Source: Microbacterium sp.
GTDB lineage: Bacteria; Actinomycetota; Actinomycetes; Actinomycetales; Microbacteriaceae
Direction: 5' to 3'
Assembly: GCA_003248655.1 (NCBI GenBank)
Contig: QFPM01000027.1
Coordinates: 1-22,978, forward strand
DNA length: 22,978 bases
Made by a program: the position numbers and the translations under genes. The notes beneath the pieces were generated by a model that made no database searches, was not told the DNA's origin, and saw only the letters and a list, made by a program, of their open reading frames with translations. Of the stretch, positions 1-8,028 are shown piece by piece; position 1 is the first letter of the stretch; each line of letters begins with the position of its first letter.

Positions 1-84
1 ACTAGAACCTTAGACAAGCTCTATTTTCCCTGATCCGAGGGGCATTTCCGTGTCACGGCACCCGCTCACACCCCAAACTCATCG

Positions 85-1305
85 GTGGATCGAGGCTTAA
101 TCGCCGAACACACGACCAACGGCGTGGAGTTCCGCGCACTCGGCGACATCGCACGATTCGTCCGCGGCAACGGCATGCCCAAGACCGATCTCGTTGATGA
201 AGGCGTCGGCGCCATCCATTACGGCCAGATCTATACGAGGTACGGCGCCTGGGCGACCGAAACGATCTCATTCGTGGCACCGGAGACCGCGATGAAGCTC
301 GCGAAGGCCCAGCCCGGCGACATCGTCATCACCAACACCAGCGAGAACGTCGAGGACGTCGGAAAGGCCGTTGCCTGGCTCGGCTCGGAGCCGATTGTCA
401 CTGGTGGTCACGCCACGGTGATCCAACACGACCTCGACCCCAAGTACCTCGCATATTGGTTCCAGTCCGAGTCGTTCTCCGTGCAGAAGCGTGCGCTAGC
501 TACCGGTACGAAAGTGATCGACGTATCGGCTCGCCAGTTGGCGAAGGTACGACTTCCCGTGCCGCCTATCGAGGTGCAGCGGGAGATCGTGAGAATCTTG
601 GACAAGTTCACCCGGTTGGAAGCGGAGCTGGAAGCGGAGCTGGAAGCGGAGCTGGAAGCTCGACGGCGCCAGTTTGAGTATTACCGAGACACGCTTCTCG
701 CCGCCGATGGCGATGCGCCTGTCGTGGCGCTGGGAGAGGTCGCCGACTTCAAGTACGGCTATACGGACAAGGCGGCTGCCGCAGGAAGCCATCGGTTCCT
801 CCGGATCACCGATATCACGCCATGGGGGAAGCTCTCTCCTGAAGCACCGAAGTACGTAGATGCTGACGCGTCGGCCGAGGAATTTGTCGCACGCACTGGA
901 GACATCTTCATGGCGCGAACTGGCGCGACATTCGGGAAGACGATGCTCTTCGAATCTGCTGAACCCGCCGTCTATGCGTCATTCCTCATCCGCATCCGCT
1001 TCAAGGCAGGAACACTACTCCCGGCCTTCTACTGGCACTTCGCGCAGAGCAATGCGTACTGGGACCAGGCGAATGCGCTCGTGAGCACCGGAGGGCAGCC
1101 GCAGTTCAATGCCAACGTGCTGAAACACATCAAGGTCCCTCTGCCTTCGATTGACAGGCAGGAACGCGTGATCGCGCTCCTCGACCGCTTTGATGCGCTT
1201 GCAAACAGCTTGAGTTCCGGACTGCCCGCCGAGATTCACGCGCGTCGCAAGCAGTTTGCGTACTACCGCGACAAGCTCCTCACCTTCGAGGAGGCCGCCG
1301 CATGA
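85..1305 (+). CDS. hsdS: Type I restriction-modification specificity subunit HsdS
   Basis: This subunit sets the DNA target of a type I restriction-modification complex (HsdR2M2S). The 406-residue protein has the usual two-halves layout. The first target-recognition domain covers about residues 12-160. A central conserved helix follows at about 163-205, ending in RRRQFEYYRDTLL. The second recognition domain covers about 212-360, and a second helix ends in RRKQFAYYRDKLL. The repeated 'R-x-QF-x-YYRD-x-LL' tails are typical of the family. The first in-frame start is GTG at 85; the frame is open back to a TGA at 31-33 with no other start, so the N-terminus is near complete but slightly uncertain. 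No hsdM is seen; the 84 bases to the left are too short to assign. Its TGA overlaps the hsdR ATG (ATGA), implying coupled translation. Family call is firm; the target sequence cannot be read. Confidence 0.93.
   Translation: MDRGLIAEHTTNGVEFRALGDIARFVRGNGMPKTDLVDEGVGAIHYGQIYTRYGAWATETISFVAPETAMKLAKAQPGDIVITNTSENVEDVGKAVAWLGSEPIVTGGHATVIQHDLDPKYLAYWFQSESFSVQKRALATGTKVIDVSARQLAKVRLPVPPIEVQREIVRILDKFTRLEAELEAELEAELEARRRQFEYYRDTLLAADGDAPVVALGEVADFKYGYTDKAAAAGSHRFLRITDITPWGKLSPEAPKYVDADASAEEFVARTGDIFMARTGATFGKTMLFESAEPAVYASFLIRIRFKAGTLLPAFYWHFAQSNAYWDQANALVSTGGQPQFNANVLKHIKVPLPSIDRQERVIALLDRFDALANSLSSGLPAEIHARRKQFAYYRDKLLTFEEAAA
619..660 (+). repeat. 12-bp tandem repeat in the HsdS central helix
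   Basis: Three exact copies of GAAGCGGAGCTG (619-630, 631-642, 643-654) are followed by a half copy, giving an LEAE-LEAE-LEAE-LEAR stretch in the spacer helix between the two recognition domains. A whole-unit gain or loss keeps the frame. In EcoR124-type enzymes, 12-bp (TAEL) repeats at this location set the spacing between the two half-sites. Confidence 0.9.
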
Positions 1306-4300
1306 GTGAAGCACTACCTCGAAAGTACGATCCGATAGCTGTCTCTGCCGAGTCCACGGTCGTCGCGGAGTACATCCCAGACGCCCACGCGTCGGCCGCA
1401 TACCAGTCAGAGTCCGCGCTCGAACAGGAGCTGATCCGTCTCCTGGAGTCGCAGGCCTACGAGTATCTGCCGATCACCTCCGAGGCGCAGCTCGTGGCAA
1501 ACCTTCGCGCTCAGCTTGAGGCGCTGAACCACATCACCTTCTCCGACGCGGAGTGGGCGGACTTCTTCGACTCCAACATCGCTGGCAAGAACGACGGCAT
1601 CGTCGAGAAGACCGTGCGTATCCAGGAGGACCACGTCCAGCTCCTGAAGCGGGACGACGGTTCGACGAAGAACATCACGCTGCTGGACAAGCAGAACATC
1701 CACAACAACCGTCTTCAGGTCATCAACCAGTACGAGATCGGCCAGGGCGAGGGCGGCGCGAACTACGCGAACCGCTACGACGTGACGGTGCTTGTCAACG
1801 GCCTGCCGATGGTGCACATCGAACTCAAGCGCCGCGGTGTCGACATCCGCGAGGCGTTCAACCAGATCAATCGCTACCAGCGCGACAGCTTCTGGGCTGG
1901 CTCGGGCCTGTTCGAGTACGTGCAGCTGTTCGTGATCAGCAACGGCACGCTGACGAAGTACTACTCGAACACCACGCGAGCGCAGCACATAAGTGAGGGC
2001 AGGAGGCAAACCAAGGGCCGTAAGACCTCGAACTCCTTCGAGTTCACCTCGTGGTGGGCGGATGCGCAGAACAAGCCGATCACCGACCTGACCTCGTTCG
2101 CGAAGACCTTCTTCGCCAAGCACACGCTGCTGAACATCCTGACCCGCTACTGCGTGCTCACCGCCGACCGGCTCCTGTTGGTGATGCGCCCGTACCAGAT
2201 CGTCGCGACCGAGCGGATCCTGCAGCGCATCGATATCGCCACCAACTACAAGCAACTCGGCACAGTTGCCGCAGGCGGCTACGTCTGGCACACGACCGGT
2301 TCGGGCAAGACCCTGACGAGCTTCAAGACGGCGCAGCTGGCGTCGAAGCTGCCGAGTGTCGACAAGGTGCTGTTCGTCGTGGACCGCAAGGACCTCGACT
2401 ACCAGACGATGCGCGAGTACGACCGCTTCGAAAAAGGCGCGGCCAACTCCAACACCTCAACCGCGGTACTGAAGAAGCAGCTCGAAGATTCGAACGCGCG
2501 GATCATCATCACGACGATCCAGAAGCTGTCGACGTTCATTAAGGCGAACAAGGGTCACGCGATCACGAACGATCATGTCGTGATCATCTTCGACGAGTGT
2601 CACCGCTCGCAGTTCGGTGACATGCACACCGACATCACCCGCGCCTTCAAGCGCTACAACCTGTTCGGCTTCACCGGCACCCCGATCTTTGCGGTCAATG
2701 CCGGCGCGGGCGGCAACCCGCAGCTCAAGACCACCGAGCAGGCCTTCGGCGAAAAGCTCCACACCTACACGATCGTCGATGCGATCACGGACAAGAACGT
2801 GCTGCCGTTCCGGATCGACTACGTCAACACGGTCAAGGTCGGGACCATCGTCGACAAGCAGGTATCGGCGATCGACACTGAAAAGGCGCTGCTCGCGCCG
2901 GAGCGCATCAGCCAGGTCGTGCAGTACACGCTGGAGCACTTCGATCAGAAGACCAAGCGCTCCTCAAGCTACGAGCACTCCGTCGTGACGAACGTCGCCG
3001 AGTCGACCCGAGCCCGCCGACAGGCCGAAGCCGTCCGCGAGCGCAAGCGGGTGCGCGGATTCAACGCCATCTTCGCGACGGCTTCAATCGATGCGGCGCG
3101 TCGCTACTACAACCACTTCCAGATCCAGCAGGAAGCACTCCCTGCCGACCGCCGCCTGAAGATCGGACTCATCTACTCCTACGGTGCAAACGATGCCAGC
3201 GACGACGGCATCCTCGACGACGAGGCCTTCGACACCGATGTCCTGTCGATGGATGACCGTGGCTTCCTCGAGGACGCGATCCAGGACTACAACGACATCT
3301 TCGGGACGAGCTACGACACCAGCGCGGATAAGTTCCAGAACTACTACAAGGACCTCTCGCAGCGGCTGAAGAACCGGGAACTCGACCTCGTGATCGTGGT
3401 CAACATGTTCCTCACCGGCTTCGACGCGACGACCCTCAACACGCTCTTCGTTGACAAGAATCTCCGCGCGCATGGTCTGATCCAGGCGTATTCGCGTACC
3501 AACCGCATCCTCAACTCGGTCAAGACCTACGGCAACATCGTCGCCTTCCGTGACCTTGAAGAGGAGACCAACGCCGCCCTCGAGTTGTTCGGCAATAAGG
3601 ATGCCCGCGGCGTCGTGCTCCTCAAGCCGTACGGCGATTACTACGGCGAATACGCGGAGAAGGTCGACGAGCTGCTGACATCCTTCCCACTCGGCCAGCA
3701 AATCATCGGCGAGGCTGCGCAGAAGGAGTTCATCCAGCTGTTCGGGCAGATCCTGCGGCTCGAGAACATCCTCACCTCGTTTGACGACTTCGCCGGGCAC
3801 GAGATCCTTAGCGAACGCCAAGGCCAGGACTACCGCAGCGTCTACCTCGACCTGTACGCCGAGTTCCGCAAGGTCAAGGACACGGATAAGGAACTCATCA
3901 ACGACGACGTTGTGTTCGAGATCGAGCTGATCAAGCAGGTCGAGATCAACGTCGACTACATCCTCATGCTCGTCCAGAAGTACCGCAGCCAGCACGGCGA
4001 CGGCGAGGACAAGGAGATCCGCGCCGAGATCTCCCGCGCTGTCGACGCCAGCCCAACACTGCGCAACAAGAAGGACCTCATCGAAGCCTTCGTCGACTCC
4101 GTCTCGGTCGACGGCGCCATCGACGAGGAGTGGCAGGCGTTTATCGCTGCCAAGCGTGAGGCTGAGCTTGACACAATCATTGAGGATGAGCGGCTCCGGG
4201 CCGACGCCACTCGAGCATTCATCGAGATTGCTTTCCGCGACGGTGCGCTCCGCACGACCGGAACCGCCATCACGAAGGTACTGCCACCCGCGACTCGATT

Positions 4301-4400
4301 CTCTGCGGACGGCGGTCACGGCGAGAAGAAGCAGCGCGTAATCGAGAAGCTCGGAGCATTCTTCGAGCGGTTCTTCGGACTGGGGCAGGGATCGGACTAG
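1302..4400 (+). CDS. hsdR: Type I restriction endonuclease subunit HsdR
   Basis: This is the ATP-dependent translocating and DNA-cleaving subunit of the type I complex. The 1032-residue length is normal. An N-terminal PD-(D/E)xK nuclease shows D160 followed by E174-x-K176 in HIELKRRG. The SF2 motor follows: Walker A TTGSGKT at 331-337, DECH at 431-434 and FTGTP at 457-461. The second RecA-like domain carries NMFLTGFD and the motif-VI-like QAYSRTNRI near residue 735. The C-terminal part is the helical region that contacts the methyltransferase. All motifs are intact, so the subunit looks active. The ATG overlaps the hsdS stop. Only 35 bases separate it from the next defence gene and they hold no terminator, so read-through into the CBASS genes is likely. 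Confidence 0.96.
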   Translation: MSEALPRKYDPIAVSAESTVVAEYIPDAHASAAYQSESALEQELIRLLESQAYEYLPITSEAQLVANLRAQLEALNHITFSDAEWADFFDSNIAGKNDGIVEKTVRIQEDHVQLLKRDDGSTKNITLLDKQNIHNNRLQVINQYEIGQGEGGANYANRYDVTVLVNGLPMVHIELKRRGVDIREAFNQINRYQRDSFWAGSGLFEYVQLFVISNGTLTKYYSNTTRAQHISEGRRQTKGRKTSNSFEFTSWWADAQNKPITDLTSFAKTFFAKHTLLNILTRYCVLTADRLLLVMRPYQIVATERILQRIDIATNYKQLGTVAAGGYVWHTTGSGKTLTSFKTAQLASKLPSVDKVLFVVDRKDLDYQTMREYDRFEKGAANSNTSTAVLKKQLEDSNARIIITTIQKLSTFIKANKGHAITNDHVVIIFDECHRSQFGDMHTDITRAFKRYNLFGFTGTPIFAVNAGAGGNPQLKTTEQAFGEKLHTYTIVDAITDKNVLPFRIDYVNTVKVGTIVDKQVSAIDTEKALLAPERISQVVQYTLEHFDQKTKRSSSYEHSVVTNVAESTRARRQAEAVRERKRVRGFNAIFATASIDAARRYYNHFQIQQEALPADRRLKIGLIYSYGANDASDDGILDDEAFDTDVLSMDDRGFLEDAIQDYNDIFGTSYDTSADKFQNYYKDLSQRLKNRELDLVIVVNMFLTGFDATTLNTLFVDKNLRAHGLIQAYSRTNRILNSVKTYGNIVAFRDLEEETNAALELFGNKDARGVVLLKPYGDYYGEYAEKVDELLTSFPLGQQIIGEAAQKEFIQLFGQILRLENILTSFDDFAGHEILSERQGQDYRSVYLDLYAEFRKVKDTDKELINDDVVFEIELIKQVEINVDYILMLVQKYRSQHGDGEDKEIRAEISRAVDASPTLRNKKDLIEAFVDSVSVDGAIDEEWQAFIAAKREAELDTIIEDERLRADATRAFIEIAFRDGALRTTGTAITKVLPPATRFSADGGHGEKKQRVIEKLGAFFERFFGLGQGSD

Positions 4401-4435
4401 ATGGCGGGGAAACACGAACGAGGGGTACTCGCAAG

Positions 4436-5329
4436 GTGACAACTCTGGAGACCAGGCTTGCAGGATGGACCGGTCCGTCGAGTACGACTGAGCAGGAGAA
4501 GCAGGACAGAACCGAGCGCATGATTCGCGACGCGATCAATGCGCACGACCCGTTCCAGACTCTCTCACGGAAGGTGTACGCGAAAGGCTCGTACGCGAAC
4601 AACACGAACGTTCGCTCTGACAGCGATGTTGACATCGCCGTCGAGTGCGGCAATGTCATCTACTTCGAGCAAGCAGAGCCCGGAGCGGCACCGACAGGTA
4701 CTCCCTACACGGGCGAGTGGACACCCGCCAAGCTCCGCGCCGAGCTCATCGACGCGCTTCGAGCAAAGTTTGGATCAGACGTCGACACAAGCGGGTCGAC
4801 AGCCATCCAGATCCATTCGAGTTCGGCTCGCGTTGAAGCGGATGTTGTGCCCTGCTTCGAATATCACTATTACTTCTCCGCGACGAGCTTTCGCGAAGGC
4901 GCGAAGGTGTTCAAGACCGACGGCAGTTCGGTCGTCAACTACTCAGCTCTTCAGTTGACGAACGGTCGGTCGAAGAACAACCGCACGAACCAGGCATACA
5001 AGAAGACCGTGCGGATCCTGAAGCGCCTCGAGAACGCAATGGTTGATGCTGATTATCACCGCGAAGTGCCTTCGTTCTTCATCGAGTGCCTCGCCTACAA
5101 CTGTCCCGATTCACTGTTCGCGACGGCGACCTGGACGGCAACCGTTGAGGGCGTACTTGCGCACATCTACAACTCGCTCGACGGTCCAGAGCCTACGGAT
5201 GAAGATAGTCGGTGGCTCGAGGTCAACGGTGCCAAGTTCCTATTCCACGGAACGCAGAGATGGACTCGACGGGATGCGCGCGACTTCGCGTATGCAGGCT
5301 GGAACTATCTCGGCCTCGGGGGAAGTTAG
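4436..5329 (+). CDS. CD-NTase (CBASS cyclic nucleotide synthase)
   Basis: This is a nucleotidyltransferase of the DNA polymerase beta superfamily, 297 residues long. The active-site signature is visible: G51-S52 in KGSYANNTNV, the pair D64-x-D66 in SDSDVDIAV, and a third carboxylate D136 in VEADVVP. These are the residues CD-NTases use to bind metal and join nucleotides into cyclic di- or trinucleotide signals. The size and the downstream gene, a Cap15-like effector, make CBASS the best reading. The clade and the nucleotide made cannot be told from sequence alone. The start is GTG 4436 with a GAGGGG ribosome site about 10 bases upstream; an ATG at 4401 is in another frame and ends after 12 codons. 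The gene abuts the effector with no gap (TAG then ATG). A plain nucleotidyltransferase of another defence type is less likely. Confidence 0.83.
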   Translation: MTTLETRLAGWTGPSSTTEQEKQDRTERMIRDAINAHDPFQTLSRKVYAKGSYANNTNVRSDSDVDIAVECGNVIYFEQAEPGAAPTGTPYTGEWTPAKLRAELIDALRAKFGSDVDTSGSTAIQIHSSSARVEADVVPCFEYHYYFSATSFREGAKVFKTDGSSVVNYSALQLTNGRSKNNRTNQAYKKTVRILKRLENAMVDADYHREVPSFFIECLAYNCPDSLFATATWTATVEGVLAHIYNSLDGPEPTDEDSRWLEVNGAKFLFHGTQRWTRRDARDFAYAGWNYLGLGGS

Positions 5330-5977
5330 ATGGGCCGGCCCACGGCGCTCGCGCGCGTAATCACCATCATCATCTCGGGCATCTACTCGATCGTTCTGTT
5401 CATCCTCGGCTTCGACCTCCCGGTCTATTGGCGTTTCGTTGTCTCCTTCCTTCCGACGCTGGCGGTCATCGGAGTGGTCGGATGGGATCTCTGGGTCTGG
5501 CGCTGGCCGGGTGTGCAGGGACTTGTTCGTCGCCCAGATCTTCGCGGGCTGTGGCGCGTGTCGCTCACTCCGCACCCGGACTCGGTGATTCCCGAAGGCG
5601 GAAATCGAGGACCGATCGCTGCATTCCTTGAGATCAAGCAGTCCTTCTGGGCTGTGCACCTGCGGCTCTACACCGAGCAGAGTTCCAGCAAGAGCACGGC
5701 GACGACGTGGCTACCGGCGTACGAGAGTTCTGTCGACAATCTGACCTTTACCTACGACAACGTTCCCAAGATGTCCGAATCGCATCGAAGCATGCGGAGT
5801 GCGGGCGCGTGCAACCTGATGCCCGCCTCTCTCAAGCCCAGTGAGATCGAAGGAACCTATTTCACCGACCGCTTCACGAAGGGAGACATGATCCTCACCC
5901 ACGTCGATCGGACAACGGGGTACTCATCGTTTGCCTCCGCAACGAAGTATGCGGATGAGAAGAAGGCGCTGAATTGA
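5330..5977 (+). CDS. cap15: Cap15-like CBASS effector (2TM plus beta-barrel)
   Basis: This is a small membrane effector of 215 residues. Two hydrophobic segments at about 8-28 and 35-56 are joined by a short loop. After a basic stretch comes a soluble strand-rich domain from residue 70, opening with L71-R-G-L-W75 and holding EGTYFTDRFTKGDMIL near 174-189. This 2TM plus beta-barrel plan matches Cap15 (SMODS-associated 2TM beta-strand-rich effector). In that family the barrel binds the cyclic dinucleotide made by the paired CD-NTase, and the protein then oligomerises and disrupts the inner membrane, causing abortive infection. The ATG directly follows the CD-NTase stop, with a GGGGGAAG ribosome site inside that gene's end, so the two are made together. 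The family call rests on layout, the short motifs and the neighbour; a profile search would settle it. Confidence 0.75.
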   Translation: MGRPTALARVITIIISGIYSIVLFILGFDLPVYWRFVVSFLPTLAVIGVVGWDLWVWRWPGVQGLVRRPDLRGLWRVSLTPHPDSVIPEGGNRGPIAAFLEIKQSFWAVHLRLYTEQSSSKSTATTWLPAYESSVDNLTFTYDNVPKMSESHRSMRSAGACNLMPASLKPSEIEGTYFTDRFTKGDMILTHVDRTTGYSSFASATKYADEKKALN

Positions 5978-7479
5978 CCGCTGAACTCGATGTCTCGCGT
6001 GCGCCGCTCGGACAGATCGCTGCAGCTAGCCTGGTCGATGCTGTCGCCGCTGGTGACGACCGACTCGAGCGCCACTACCTCGAGGTCAAGAGCGACCTCG
6101 ATATGACGAAGAAGACCGACGTAGCGAAGATCGCCAAGTACATCCTGGGGTCCGCCAACCGAACACCGGAACTGGCGGCGACCGCATTCGAGGGCTATGG
6201 AGTCATGATCGTCGGCGTCGCGCCGGGCGCCGCTCGAGGCGTGCCGCCAATTGAGGTCCTAGAGATCAGCAAGATTGTCAGCCAGTACCTTGGCGCATCC
6301 GGTCCGCACTGGGACGTGGTGCGGGTGCCAGTTGCCGGCTCTTCAAACGAGGTACTCGTGGTCGTGGTCGATCCGCCCAAGGATGGCCAGAAGCCCTTCC
6401 CATGCCGCAAGGACGGCGACGGCCTTGTCGACGGACGCGTCTACATTCGAGCTGATGGAGAAACCCGCGAGGCCAAGGGCGACGAACTCGATCGGCTTCT
6501 TGAACGCGCGGCGGCGCAAGTGCTTCCGGACGTCGCTTTTGACGTCGCCATCGATGGTGCGGCGCATCCAGTAGATGTCGACGAATCGAGGACCCTAGAG
6601 GCGCGGATCCAAGGCGTGACCCGTGAACTGATCGATGCTCTTCCCCAGCCCGAACCTGAACCGAGCGTCGAAGAGGCGCCGGATCAAAGCCATGAGTTGA
6701 CCGGCGCGACCGGTGCGGGATTCAAGGGATACCCGGGCGTAGTCTCGGGAGTCGCAGCGGCTGCGTTCGCGGAAGCGCTCAGCTCGCAAACTAGTGCACT
6801 TGCGAAGATGGCCGCAGAACTATCAAGGGTGCCGTCTCCTTCCATCTCATCGCTGATAAACACGGAGCCCGAGAAGCGCAGCGAAGAAGATTACCGAGCC
6901 TCAATCGAGGCGTGGGAGGTCCGCTTCCGTGAAGCTTGGCCAGCTGCCATCGATGCGGTTACTGGACGTCTGCTCGAGGGCATCACCATCCGAGTGAAGA
7001 ACGAGACGAAGACGTTTTTTCACGAAGTAGAGCTGAAGATCCACCTCGATGGTGTTGTCCGTGGCGTCGACTATTTCGACGACGACCGCATCCACCGATC
7101 GGACCTCAACCTGCCGACGCCACCGCGAGTCTGGGGGCCGGTGTCACGCTCGTTCGACGCCGGTCTACTTCCACACCAGGGTATCTATCTGCCAAGCAAT
7201 AGCTTTCCGTCCACCTACCGCTCGCCGCTCGACTGGCGGAACTCGGGCTCGGTTGATCTTCGGCTGAGAGTGGGCGAGCTCCGGCCTCGTGAGGAGTACG
7301 TATTCGACGAGCAGGAGTTGGTGCTTGTACTGCCAGCAGGCCACGAGGCGCCAGTCGTCGGCACGTGGGAGATCACCGCGAGAGATCACAACGAGATCTA
7401 CTCAGGCTCGATTACGATTCCGGTCGGGGAACCTGTCGACCTGACAGAAGTGTTCTCAAAGCTACTCAAGCTTGACTAG
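5974..7479 (+). CDS. Schlafen/AlbA_2-domain protein, third gene of the CBASS operon
   Basis: The protein has 501 residues. The N-terminal part (about 31-180) has the AlbA_2/Schlafen-type layout: YLEVKS with E37-x-K39, then a helix KIAKYILGSANRTPE where many relatives carry an 'AFAN..GG' motif, the strand GYGVMIVGV, and VYIRADGETREA before a closing helix. That fold is linked to nucleic-acid binding, and in eukaryotic Schlafens to RNA cleavage. Residues 180-300 are variable, with a helical Ala-rich stretch. Residues 300-501 are strand-rich and unrecognised. It starts at TTG 5974 overlapping the effector's stop (TTGA), a sign of coupled translation. The context suggests a CBASS accessory or a second effector, but this is inference. 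It could also be an independent defence gene. Its stop overlaps the stop of the convergent HTH gene (CTAG at 7476-7479). Confidence 0.68.
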   Translation: MTAELDVSRAPLGQIAAASLVDAVAAGDDRLERHYLEVKSDLDMTKKTDVAKIAKYILGSANRTPELAATAFEGYGVMIVGVAPGAARGVPPIEVLEISKIVSQYLGASGPHWDVVRVPVAGSSNEVLVVVVDPPKDGQKPFPCRKDGDGLVDGRVYIRADGETREAKGDELDRLLERAAAQVLPDVAFDVAIDGAAHPVDVDESRTLEARIQGVTRELIDALPQPEPEPSVEEAPDQSHELTGATGAGFKGYPGVVSGVAAAAFAEALSSQTSALAKMAAELSRVPSPSISSLINTEPEKRSEEDYRASIEAWEVRFREAWPAAIDAVTGRLLEGITIRVKNETKTFFHEVELKIHLDGVVRGVDYFDDDRIHRSDLNLPTPPRVWGPVSRSFDAGLLPHQGIYLPSNSFPSTYRSPLDWRNSGSVDLRLRVGELRPREEYVFDEQELVLVLPAGHEAPVVGTWEITARDHNEIYSGSITIPVGEPVDLTEVFSKLLKLD

Positions 7480-7874
7480 TTGATGGGTGCTTTCCCGGTT
7501 GGCGCGCGCAGTGATACGCCTGCGGCAAGCATCGCGACCCGCATAGTCTCCTGGTTCACGCGCAGCCGATCGGCGGCCTCGGAGAGTGACAAGCCCGTCT
7601 CATACAGTTGAACCGCCTCACCCACCTGCTCCGCCGTCAGCGGTTGCCGGCGCACCACCACGCTGTTCGCTCGCAGGATGCCGAGGATCGTGGACTTAGC
7701 AACGCCGTACTCCGACGCCAGCACGGTCGACGTCTCGCCCGCGTCATAGCGAGCAACGACATCAGCGCGCTGATCACCGCTCAGCCGCTTCCAGCTCCGC
7801 CTCGTCGAAGGTTCGAGCTTTCGTGAAAGATCCCCGATAGAACCCGAAATCCGCCGCAGATCAGCGGCCATCAC
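7476..7874 (-). CDS. Tandem helix-turn-helix protein, copy A
   Basis: This 132-residue basic protein has two HTH units. The first (about 30-70) reads QRADVVARYDAGETSTVLA then GVAKSTILGILRAN. The second (about 80-120) contains EAVQLYETGLSLSEAADRL then NQETMRVAM. Such double HTH units resemble the C-terminal DNA-binding part of small actinobacterial serine recombinases and some transposases, but no catalytic domain is present here or next to it. It is about 70% identical by eye to copy B at 9964-10371. The GTG at 7874 aligns with a GTG in copy B; the purine-rich AGGGG lies against the start, so ribosome spacing is poor and the true start is uncertain. It is either a small regulator or a recombinase remnant. 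It closes the right end of the defence island. Confidence 0.65.
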   Translation of the reverse strand: MMAADLRRISGSIGDLSRKLEPSTRRSWKRLSGDQRADVVARYDAGETSTVLASEYGVAKSTILGILRANSVVVRRQPLTAEQVGEAVQLYETGLSLSEAADRLRVNQETMRVAMLAAGVSLRAPTGKAPIN

Positions 7875-7883
7875 CCCTGTTAC

Positions 7884-7916
7884 CGAATTTGTGGAACAGA
7901 GGTAAACAAGGTCGAC
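7884..7916. repeat. 33-bp direct repeat, copy A
   Basis: This segment begins CGAATTTGTGGAACAG and ends AAGGTCGAC. It is identical over 33 bp to 10381-10413, in the same orientation. It lies just upstream of HTH copy A, and similarity stops abruptly at the GTCGAC end. With the adjoining TCACCCCTGTT the near-identical block is about 46 bp. It may be a recombination site, or a shared promoter and operator. Confidence 0.9.
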
Positions 7917-7922
7917 GGAGAC

Positions 7923-7960
7923 GGGAGGACTACGGGCTTATTCGAACCCGTGGTCCTCCC
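7923..7960. terminator. Terminator-like hairpin after the desaturase
   Basis: GGGAGGAC (7923-7930) pairs with GTCCTCCC (7953-7960), and inside it ACGGG pairs with CCCGT around a 10-base loop. It lies about 70 bases past the desaturase stop on the minus strand and six bases from the 33-bp repeat. There is no clear T-run, so it is a probable rather than certain terminator. Confidence 0.6.
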
Positions 7961-8028
7961 TCCTTATGGTGTGGTGGAGAGCTCACCTGAGTTTGCGGCG
8001 CTCTGGTCACATGGGGCCTGCGGCCGGG

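Noticed and set aside
1..84. 3' end of hsdM at the left edge
   Set aside because: Ten codons (to the TGA at 31-33) are too few to identify, and the ~50-base gap to hsdS is not diagnostic.
4401..4439. ATG 4401 as the CD-NTase start
   Set aside because: It is in another frame and stops after 12 codons; GTG 4436 leads straight into family-like sequence.
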